Shown here piece by piece: positions 1 through 7,200 of a stretch of DNA of 7,917 nucleotides. The translations under genes were made by a program, and so were the position numbers. The notes under the pieces are model-generated. The model saw only the letters and a list, made by a program, of their open reading frames with translations, was not told where the DNA came from and did not search any database. The number at the start of each line of letters is the position of its first letter. Positions within the stretch are counted from its first letter, which is position 1. The DNA comes from Bacteroidales bacterium (GTDB lineage Bacteria > Bacteroidota > Bacteroidia > Bacteroidales > B18-G4): contig JAGLEK010000592.1 of the NCBI GenBank assembly GCA_023145125.1, forward strand, positions 1 through 7,917. The letters run 5' to 3'.

Positions 1-19
1 CTGGATCCCAGCTCCCCCC

Positions 20-61
20 AATTCAACCAGTTCAACTAATTCAACCAATTCAACCAATTCA
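20..61. repeat. 9-base tandem repeat (4.7 units) overlapping the methyltransferase stop
   Basis: Five consecutive units follow the consensus AATTCAACC: 20-28 exact, 29-37 with two changes (AGTTCAACT), 38-46 exact, 47-55 exact, and a partial unit 56-61 (AATTCA). Bases 59-61 of the partial unit are the methyltransferase stop codon (TGA on the minus strand). Because nine is a multiple of three, every unit places a TGA in the same frame, at 61-59, 52-50, 43-41, 34-32 and 25-23. The repeat is bordered on the left by a C-run (14-19). Confidence 0.93.
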
Positions 62-856
62 GAAACGCAAAACAAAATTTTCTTTTGCTATATTCTCTTT
101 AAAAAGTAAAATTCCTGTCCTGAACAAATCAATGGATACGGTCACAGATTCATGCTTCCTGATCTCATCCCATGCCTCTTCCATCCCTTTCGACCAGTGG
201 ATGTCATCGATCACAACCATACTGCCGGGATGTAATTTAGGTAATATCTGACTGAAGTAATCCAAAGTTGGTTTTTTTCTATGGTTTCCATCGATGAGAA
301 CAAAATCAAGCTTATCGAAATCACTCACTGTCTTTGCGAGTAAATGATTAAAATTACCCATGACCAGCTCAATGTTCCCAATCCCCATATGGTTGAAGTT
401 CTCCCGTGCTTTCTCAGCGATCACCGCACAGCCTTCAATTGTTACAATATTGCTTTTTGGTGCTGCAGCGGCAATATACAGTGTGCTGATTCCCATCGCG
501 GTGCCTACTTCCAGTATCTCATCAGGCTCAGTGTATTTAACCAAACGGTATATCAGGGCTCCAAATTTCGGGCTGATGGAAGAGCCGCGGGTAATGCTGC
601 GTACCTGCCTGAACCTTGTCTTGTATTCATTTTGGCCGGCTCCGGTGCCAAAATCAGTCGTTTCAAGCAGGCTTCTTTGCCTGAGTAACAATGATCTCTG
701 TTTTTCTATACGGGAGAATGCCGCCTGAGGGTTTTTATCAAGGATAAGCCCGGTATAGAATTTAAACACAAAAGGGGAGTGCACCTTGAATTTTGATCTT
801 GCACTCAAGCTGTATTTAAAGTATCGAACGGCAGTCCTTAATTTACGGGAGATCAT
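59..856 (-). CDS. Class I SAM-dependent methyltransferase (O-methyltransferase-like)
   Basis: This 265-residue cytoplasmic protein has no signal peptide. The Rossmann methyltransferase core spans about residues 90-250. Motif I is ILEVGTAMG (114-122), which binds S-adenosylmethionine. VTIEG (138-142) follows with the acidic residue E141 expected to contact the ribose. LDFVLIDGNH (183-192) and MVVIDDIHW (213-221) form the later strands. D189 and D217/D218 lie where cation-dependent O-methyltransferases carry metal ligands, but this is inferred by eye. The N-terminal HSPFVFKFY (26-34) resembles a motif I recall from Bacteroidota methyltransferases of this size. The overall pattern fits the Methyltransf_24 group. 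The substrate is unknown. The ATG lies one base after the stop of the upstream gene (TAA-A-ATG), so translation is probably coupled. The TGA stop comes from the first unit of a 9-base tandem repeat, so the native C-terminus may have been altered. Fold assignment is confident; methyl acceptor is not assignable. Confidence 0.93.
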   Translation of the reverse strand: MISRKLRTAVRYFKYSLSARSKFKVHSPFVFKFYTGLILDKNPQAAFSRIEKQRSLLLRQRSLLETTDFGTGAGQNEYKTRFRQVRSITRGSSISPKFGALIYRLVKYTEPDEILEVGTAMGISTLYIAAAAPKSNIVTIEGCAVIAEKARENFNHMGIGNIELVMGNFNHLLAKTVSDFDKLDFVLIDGNHRKKPTLDYFSQILPKLHPGSMVVIDDIHWSKGMEEAWDEIRKHESVTVSIDLFRTGILLFKENIAKENFVLRF

Positions 857-857
857 T

Positions 858-2411
858 TTAATTAAAAGCTAGTTTGTTAAAATAAAATATGGTTCGTTTG
901 CCTCCTGAAATTCGGTTATTCTTAATCTTCTGATATCCAAAGCAAATAAAATAGTTCTGATACCAGTGGATCATTTTGCTTCCAAGGTCCTCCATCAGCT
1001 TGTCACCTTTATATTTGCTCTCAATGCTGATATTCTGGAGGGGGTTGTCACTTTCCGGACTTCCGGCCATTTTGTAATACAGGTGGTTTTCACTGCTGTA
1101 AAAAAATGCTAATTCTGTCTGGCTTGAATAGCTTTCCATGTACGTTACCAGATTGAATGTCATGATATTCCTGATCTCTATCCCATCATCCCAAATTAAT
1201 TGCCCGTCAGGGGAAAATGCCGCTGCAATACCGGAAATATATTTATAACCGTCGAATACGGTATAGGTCTGCGGAATCGCCCTTCCGTAATAATCATAAT
1301 ACATACTAGTTTCGGTTCTGTATTCCGGGTAATAAGCTTCCGACAACAGAACATAATTGCCCATAAATGGTATTACATCATGGAGGATAAGGGTATAATC
1401 GAGGGAATATTCCCCTCCCTGTTTTTTTTGTTTTTCTGCTTTCTTTCTCAGGTCGGCAATTGTTTTGCTGCTCAATGCACGATACATCTCTTCAAACTCC
1501 AGGAAGTTATAATAATTGATGAATTCCTGCTTTTCGCCAATGAATTTTGTTATAAAATACCCGGCCGATTCAAGTCCGGCATCATCTTCATCTCCTCCGA
1601 TCCTGGATGCGTTATTACTGTACGTTCCCATTATCAACAGGGTGTCGCCTGCCGTGCTGGCAATCCTTGCCTCATTGATCACCTTTCCCTCGATGGCAGG
1701 ATTAATACGATAGGTTCTTTCAATATTACCATCCGGGCCAAACCGAAGGGCCAAAATGGCATTTTGTTTTTTACCAAGATAGTTTTCCAAAATGATGAGC
1801 ATCTGTTTTTTATCCTGGTCGAAACTTATCTCCTGGATGATATTCAAGCCTTCAAGCTCAGGTTTTATTTCTTTGGATGAGCCTGCAGACAGGTCAATAA
1901 GGATGAACAGAGGTTCAAACCTCGTATTGTTGAATGCAATAACAGCATTCCCATCATGGATGCTAAAATGTATTGCTTCTGATTTCTCCGGGGCGAGTCC
2001 GTTGATCAGGGAAAATGTGTTAAGTCCGTAATTAACCGTAAGGATCTGAATATTATGGTCTGATCGTTGCTTGTCAGCATCATGAAAGAGCAGATACATA
2101 TTATTCCCGTCGCTGCTGAAGCCTTTGAATTTAGCACCCTCTATCAGTGCAGTATCGGCAAGCCATTTTTGCATCAGGTTCTTATCATAAAAAGCAAAAT
2201 GCCACAGGCGTGTGTCAAGTTTGCTGCCTTTTTTATCACTCTCAAAAAATACCAGAAGCCCGTTTTCTCCGCATGGCACCAGGTTGTAGCTTTCCATGTC
2301 GAGATTGGCATTCAGCTCAACCCTGAGAGGATTGTCCCGCTGTGCATAGCCTTGCATGAATGTGCCCATGCAGAGAAGCACAAAAAATATGCTGCTTAGA
2401 TAATACTTCAT
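858..2411 (-). CDS. Exported protein of unknown function, probably beta-rich
   Basis: This 517-residue protein starts with a clear Sec signal peptide (residues 1-23, hydrophobic LSSIFFVLLCMG, likely cleaved after GYA-Q). The cysteine at position 14 is inside the hydrophobic core and lacks a proper lipobox, so a lipoprotein is unlikely. There is no T9SS C-terminal domain and no later membrane segment, so a periplasmic or outer-surface location is inferred. The mature part has many short strand-like stretches ending in turns with G, N and D, for example NNMYLLFHDAD (103-113) and SENHLYYKM (440-448), which suggests a beta-propeller-like fold. A charged, probably helical insert lies near 305-333 (EEMYRALSSKTIADLRKKAE, then a K/Q-rich run). 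The segment YYDYYGR...VFDGYKY...FSPDGQLIWDD (371-409) looks like the best-conserved part. I do not recognise a named family or catalytic motif. The ATG at 2411 gives a complete signal peptide, has no Shine-Dalgarno, and follows the terminator of the previous gene. Confidence 0.88.
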   Translation of the reverse strand: MKYYLSSIFFVLLCMGTFMQGYAQRDNPLRVELNANLDMESYNLVPCGENGLLVFFESDKKGSKLDTRLWHFAFYDKNLMQKWLADTALIEGAKFKGFSSDGNNMYLLFHDADKQRSDHNIQILTVNYGLNTFSLINGLAPEKSEAIHFSIHDGNAVIAFNNTRFEPLFILIDLSAGSSKEIKPELEGLNIIQEISFDQDKKQMLIILENYLGKKQNAILALRFGPDGNIERTYRINPAIEGKVINEARIASTAGDTLLIMGTYSNNASRIGGDEDDAGLESAGYFITKFIGEKQEFINYYNFLEFEEMYRALSSKTIADLRKKAEKQKKQGGEYSLDYTLILHDVIPFMGNYVLLSEAYYPEYRTETSMYYDYYGRAIPQTYTVFDGYKYISGIAAAFSPDGQLIWDDGIEIRNIMTFNLVTYMESYSSQTELAFFYSSENHLYYKMAGSPESDNPLQNISIESKYKGDKLMEDLGSKMIHWYQNYFICFGYQKIKNNRISGGKRTIFYFNKLAFN

Positions 2412-2436
2412 TTTAATTCAAGCGCATTGTCATACA

Positions 2437-2444
2437 CAATATTA
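2437..2444 (-). promoter_or_regulatory. Candidate -7 box for the exported protein/methyltransferase operon
   Basis: The minus strand reads TAATATTG, five of six fixed positions of the Bacteroidota -7 consensus TAnnTTTG, 25 bases before the ATG at 2411. A promoter is expected here because the terminator at 2479-2515 isolates this gene pair from the genes upstream. I could not find a convincing -33 TTTG at proper spacing. Confidence 0.25.
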
Positions 2445-2478
2445 ACACTTTTTTCGCTGAAATATTTGAAGGCAATAT

Positions 2479-2515
2479 AAAAAAAGGACCCTGCCGATGA
2501 TGGCCAGCAGGGTCC
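2479..2515 (-). terminator. Rho-independent terminator after the 549-residue T9SS cargo gene
   Basis: A perfect 9-base-pair GC-rich stem is formed by GGACCCTGC (2486-2494) and GCAGGGTCC (2507-2515), with a 12-base loop. Seven A residues at 2479-2485 become seven U residues directly 3' of the stem in minus-strand RNA. It lies 24 bases past the stop codon at 2539, the usual place for an intrinsic terminator. On the plus strand the stem is followed by no T-run, so it works in one direction only. It separates the two T9SS cargo genes from the downstream exported protein/methyltransferase pair. Confidence 0.92.
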
Positions 2516-2538
2516 GGTATAAAGGTGGATTACCTTAA

Positions 2539-4188
2539 CTATTTTTCAATCACCAGCTTTTCAATGCCGGTGTTTCCGTTTTGATCGGTAAAATGAAGCA
2601 GGTAAATGCCATTCCTGATGCCGGCAAGGTCAATATTTGTTGAGCCGGTAAAGCTTTGCTTATCCATAACTTTTGTTCCCAGTAATGAATATATCTGCAG
2701 ACTGAGCGACAGCTCAGCATCAGTTGTGATATTAACAGTGTTCACTGCAGGATTGGGATAGATATTAAGCTGTGCAGTGAAATTATTTTGCTCACCAAGG
2801 CCTGTACCTCCGGTACCTGTGATCAATATCTCATCCACTTCCCAGGTAGCTGACTCGGAATTGGTTGATGTGAACTTGAAAGCAATGTAAACATCTTCAC
2901 CATCAATTTCTGAGATATCGATGTCACCGCTGGAAATCCATTCAAAGTAACCGGTTGAGGTTTCAAAAGTAAGGGTTTCCCAAGTAGCTGTTGTAGGATC
3001 AACACCATCGTAATCGTTTGATATCAATGCTTCCAGTGCAGGGCCGTCATAAGCATCCGCATTATAAAAATTTATTACTTCATTCGTATAATTATCGAAA
3101 TTCATGGGAGGAGATATCAGCCAGTCTTCATTAGCATAGGTCTGGCCGGCAAAGCCACTCATTTTTGCACATGGTGTATCTCCAACGCCATGGGTATCAT
3201 CTATTTCCCACACCTGCTCACCGCTAACACTGATACGACTCCAATTGCCCCAGCCATCATTAAAGTTTTCTGATTCAATAATGGTAACATCAGCTGTCGT
3301 TGCTGTGGAAGCAGGAGGTGTTCCGTCATTTTTATAATCGATATCAGCACCACCATTTGTATATGGAAATATTTTAAAATAGTATGGTGTGTTACCTTCC
3401 AGATCAAAGAAGGTGCATTGTTCCACACCATAAGAGATATTCAGTGCTCCGGAACCATCTGAAAGGTCAATGTCGTCGGCAACCGCTGTGCCATCTACAG
3501 GAGCTGTAATATTATCTTCGGTACTGGCCAGGATAAGGTATGCGCTTGGCAATTGATCTCCGATTGCATCGGTCCATGCAATATTGATGCTAATACCCAT
3601 TGCCAGGGCATCAAAGCCCGTTGGATAATTGCTTGGTTCGGGAGTGATCCCTGCGGCCATAAAGCTGAAATCATCATAATAGACCAATCCTCCAGTGTTA
3701 TTGTCTTCATGGTATACCCTCACCTCGAACCTGAACCCGTCAGCATTGGCCGGGGCTGTGAGTGCAACAGTAAAAAGTTGCCAGTCGGGGTTATCGGTAG
3801 AATATGTTCCCGGGCGCAGCTCATCTGCGTGATCAGGAATGGTGGAACCACCCTCCAGCCAGTATGACCAGATCCTGGTTTTGGCGTCGGTCACATTGTC
3901 GAGGAAATAATAGCTGATGGTGTAATTGGCACCACCCACGATACCGCTGATATTTTGCTGAAAATCTTGTGTGCCACTGTCTGAAGATGTATGTCCGGCA
4001 GAATAAGTTCCACCGTGTATCGGTGTCGTTGCCTGTGAAATGCTCTCTGCATTGTCCCAGCTGGTGGGGTTGTTCGGGTCATCCCATAATTCCAGGTCGC
4101 CATTCACAACCAGTTCCTGTGCATTGCTGATGCCGGTTGGAACAATGATAAAGGCGGCCAGTGTAAGTAAAATGTATAAGTTTTTCAT
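2539..4188 (-). CDS. T9SS-secreted modular protein (CBM-like, FN3-like, anchor-J-like, sorting domain)
   Basis: This protein has 549 residues. A signal peptide covers 1-23 (cleavage near SNA-QE). Residues 24-180 look like a jelly-roll carbohydrate-binding-like domain: it opens with LVVNGDLELWDD, has NYTISYYFL and closes with GGLVYYDDFSF, the usual pattern of CenC-type modules. Residues 183-300 form an FN3-like domain starting PEPSNYPTGF, with the core WTDAIGDQLPSAY and PYYFKIFPYTNGG. Residues 302-458 resemble a choice-of-anchor-J domain (ESENFNDGWGNW, NEDWLISPP, closing WEVDEILITG). Residues 470-549 are a type A T9SS sorting domain, with LNIYPNPAVNTVNI, LQIYSLLGTKV and NGIYLLHF. The family role implies export to the periplasm, outer-membrane translocation by T9SS and attachment or release after removal of the sorting domain. 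No catalytic domain is visible, so a binding or adhesion role is inferred. The middle block is closely related to part of the upstream gene. The terminator at 2479-2515 follows. The ATG at 4188 has no Shine-Dalgarno. Confidence 0.92.
   Translation of the reverse strand: MKNLYILLTLAAFIIVPTGISNAQELVVNGDLELWDDPNNPTSWDNAESISQATTPIHGGTYSAGHTSSDSGTQDFQQNISGIVGGANYTISYYFLDNVTDAKTRIWSYWLEGGSTIPDHADELRPGTYSTDNPDWQLFTVALTAPANADGFRFEVRVYHEDNNTGGLVYYDDFSFMAAGITPEPSNYPTGFDALAMGISINIAWTDAIGDQLPSAYLILASTEDNITAPVDGTAVADDIDLSDGSGALNISYGVEQCTFFDLEGNTPYYFKIFPYTNGGADIDYKNDGTPPASTATTADVTIIESENFNDGWGNWSRISVSGEQVWEIDDTHGVGDTPCAKMSGFAGQTYANEDWLISPPMNFDNYTNEVINFYNADAYDGPALEALISNDYDGVDPTTATWETLTFETSTGYFEWISSGDIDISEIDGEDVYIAFKFTSTNSESATWEVDEILITGTGGTGLGEQNNFTAQLNIYPNPAVNTVNITTDAELSLSLQIYSLLGTKVMDKQSFTGSTNIDLAGIRNGIYLLHFTDQNGNTGIEKLVIEK
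2809..3642 (-). repeat. Copy B of a duplicated FN3-like + anchor-J-like block
   Basis: This is residues 183-460 of the 549-residue protein. It matches residues 193-468 of the 1155-residue protein in order and in many exact stretches: PEPSNYPT, IFPYTNGG and NEDWLISP. The DNA shares an exact 24-base run (3110-3133 here, 6645-6668 in the other copy). Other parts differ widely, so the copies are old paralogues or partly homogenised ones. Confidence 0.88.
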
Positions 4189-4225
4189 AGGTAAAGGATT
4201 TATTGATTCATTATTTATCAGAATG

Positions 4226-4261
4226 GAAAGCCATTTTTACCCGGAGGTAAAAATGACTTTC
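4226..4261 (-). other. Strong intergenic hairpin with UUCG-class tetraloop
   Basis: The 16-base arms are 4226-4241 (GAAAGCCATTTTTACC) and 4246-4261 (GGTAAAAATGACTTTC), with a four-base loop at 4242-4245. Fifteen positions pair by Watson-Crick rules. The sixteenth (4231 with 4256) is C-A on the plus strand but a G-U wobble in minus-strand RNA, so the fold favours the minus strand, which is the coding strand for both neighbours. In that RNA the loop reads C(UCCG)G, a member of the very stable cUNCGg class. No U-run follows the stem, so it is not a standard terminator. It starts 19 bases past the stop of the 1155-residue gene and ends 38 bases before the ATG of the 549-residue gene. A partial terminator, an mRNA-stabilising 3' end, or a 5' leader element are all possible. 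Confidence 0.75.
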
Positions 4262-4279
4262 TCCTGACAAGATTATTTG

Positions 4280-7200
4280 TTATTTAATTATTAGTTTTCC
4301 TGTTTTCAACAACTTGCTTTCAGTCAGGTACCTGACGAAATAGATCCCTGCATCCAGATGATCGATGTTGATCACAGTGGTTCCATCCTGGATACGGTTT
4401 TCGAGGATTTGCCGGCCGGTGAGTGAATAGATGCTCAGGGTGAGCACTTCACCGGTGGCATTTTCAATATTCAGGATTCCGTAAGCCGGGTTAGGATAGA
4501 TCTTGATCAGCCCGTCAGCATCCATTTCACTTATGCCAATGGGATGGACATCGATATAATCTGCCTTCAGCATGACGTCTTCACCATAGTCATTGGCAAC
4601 AGTGAGAGTAACATCATACAGTCCAACTGCTGCGTAAACGATCGGTTCCGGATTTTCGAGCATTGAGGTTGAAGGGGTTCCGCCTTCAAATTCCCATGAC
4701 CAGCTGGTGATGGTACCTGTTGAGAGGTCGGTGAAAGTTACTTCCTGTCCGACGGCCGGATTGGTAGCATCTGCCTCAAAGCCTGCAACTGGTGCAAAGT
4801 CAACAGAAATGTAATCTGTTTTCGTTAAAACAGAGGTTTCGCCGAAATCATTTTCAACTTCCAGTGTAACATCGTAGGCTCCCTGTGTATCGTACAGGAT
4901 ACCTGTTGGATTCTGATCTGTGGAGGTTCCCGGCGTACCGCCTTCAAAAGTCCACAGCCATGAAACCATAGTCCCTCCGCTTGAAAGATCAGTGAAGTCA
5001 GCAGTACCGCCTACCACGATGGTTGTATCTGCTGCTTTGAAGTTTGCAGTTGGCATAATGAATGCACACCCGGCCAAAGGTGTTGCCCAGATACTGTCAC
5101 CGATTGAGTTGACAGCTGCAAATTCAGTAGAAGCTGCCCAATTTTCTGCCAGTCCATTGTCAAGGTACGGGTCACAAAGGGTGAGTGAAGGCCCGAAGCC
5201 ATCGGCCAGTGTATCCCATGGGAAATGATCATCATATCTTACTGAATCTACAAACATTCCCCCATCGTCGACCAGTTGGATAAGTTCACCTGAATTGCTG
5301 AGGGCGCCACTTGTCCATTCGTAGGCCACGACCCCGAATGTATTCATCATGGCTACAGAGTTGACTGATACCACCAGGTATTCAGCCGGATCCAGCATAA
5401 CTGCCGGAAACACATAGCTGACGCCGTTGATAAACTCAAAACCGGTAAGATCAACCGGATCAAGGCCATTGTTATACAGTTCAATGAATTCGAGTGAATC
5501 TATTCCGGCTTCAGGTGGGTTATACATGATCTCGGTGATCACGATCTTTGGTTGTACATATGGTTCAACGATTGAGAAAGTATTTTGGCTTTCCCCGACC
5601 GGGCCGCTGCTCATGTCAGAGATACGTATGACGTAGTCATCGCCAGGGGCCTGGCCGTTCATGACAGTCCAGGTAAAAGCTAATGCGCCAGAAGAGATAT
5701 TGCTGCCAACAAGTTGAGGGGCCCATGTATTGGTATCAATAAGATCGATTCTTACCTGGCCCATATAGTTTATAGTATCCCACGTAATTTCGTGTACAGA
5801 TCCCTGTTCCCATATTTCCCCTCCTGAAGGTGAGGTCACATAGATGGTCGGATCATCCGGAAAGTTTCTCCATCCTGGTGTACCCAGCTCAGACTGCAGG
5901 CTGGCAGCCCAGTTCTCACCGAGTTCGTTATCAAGGGAGGGATCGAGCAATGATAACGAAGGACCACTGCCATCAGGTTCTGTTGGCCAGGGACTACCAT
6001 CATCATAAGGTACGAAATCTCCCTGTAGTCTTCCTAAACTGAAAAGGTTCACATCGTCTCCGCCATTATTCAGGGCAAAGCCTCCCTGAAGAGTTCCATC
6101 CAGGTCAGGGACGAATGGGAAATTTCCAGAGGTATATACAGAAATTGTGTAATACTGTCCTGGGGCGAGGACCGTTCCACTTGGGATGGCGACGGGTGTA
6201 TGAGAGGGATCACTATCCTGAACAAACCATCCTCCGACTTCGATATCGCCAGTTGTATTATTAAACAGTTCAATCCATTCTTCATCATCACCAATTGAGT
6301 TATACATGATCTCGTTGATAACAACATCGCCAGGCTCATAGGAATCTACAAGCACCATAACATTGTCGAGCTCCCAGGTTTTGGATCCGTCGGTGGGATT
6401 AGAATAATATACAAAAGCAATATGAACCTCGGTATCAATACCCGAAAGGTCTATGTTTCCTGAACTTACCCATGTCCAACCGCCGGGTGAAAGTGTGGCT
6501 GTAAGGTCATTCCAGGTGGCTGTTGACGGATCTCCGCCGTCGTCATAATTGGTAGAGTATTTAACTTCCAGTTCAGGCCCAGAATAGTTACATGTATTCA
6601 TGAAAGTTAGATTAGGGTTGATGGCCCCATCAAGGTCGAAACGCGGAGATATCAGCCAGTCTTCATTATCCTGTGCTCCATTGTCATATCCTGACATCAG
6701 GGCGCAGTTACTTCCTCCTATACCGAAAGAATTGTCGCGATCCCATACCTGATCTCCAAGCATGTTCACAGTATCCCATGCCATCCAGCTCCAGTCAAAG
6801 TCCTCGTAAAGCAACAATGAAGTAGTCTCCGCGGTAGCTTCAGGATATGTACCATCCGTTTTGAAATCTATATCAGTACCGCCATTCGTATAAGGGAATA
6901 TGGCGAAATAATATATTGTGCTTGTGGCAAGATCAGTAAAAGTAAAAGTCTCGTTGCCAAATGCTACATTCTTGGCTCCGGCACCATCGCTCAGGTCAAG
7001 GTCATCTGAAACAGGTGTTCCGTCTACCGGGGCAACAATGTCGTCAGCTTCGCTGATAAATACAACATATGCACCTGGCAACTGGGCTCCCGTTGCATCT
7101 GTCCAGCTTGTTTCAACTGTATTACCCATATCCATTGCGCCAAAATTGGTAGGATAGTTGCTTGGTTCCGGTAAAGGACCGCTGCTGAGGCTCTGGCCGG

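Noticed and set aside
1..11. Short inverted repeat CTGG-ATC-CCAG at the left edge as a terminator for the methyltransferase
   Set aside because: The stem has only four pairs, no U-run is visible, and the sequence stops at the window edge.
20..61. CRISPR array
   Set aside because: The units are nine bases with no spacers, so this is a simple tandem repeat. The same reasoning applies to the array at 7883-7917.
344..728. Two plus-strand open frames opposite the methyltransferase
   Set aside because: They overlap each other and run antisense to well-conserved methyltransferase motifs, with no recognisable protein signature.
1200..1880. A 226-codon open frame on the plus strand opposite the exported protein gene
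   Set aside because: It lies fully antisense to a gene with a clear signal peptide and coherent protein sequence. Its translation is rich in C, I and F without domain features, as expected of a shadow frame.
2370..2372. Cysteine 14 of the 517-residue exported protein as a lipoprotein anchor
   Set aside because: The preceding residues are VLL, not a lipobox, and the hydrophobic stretch continues past the cysteine to an AQ signal-peptidase I type site.
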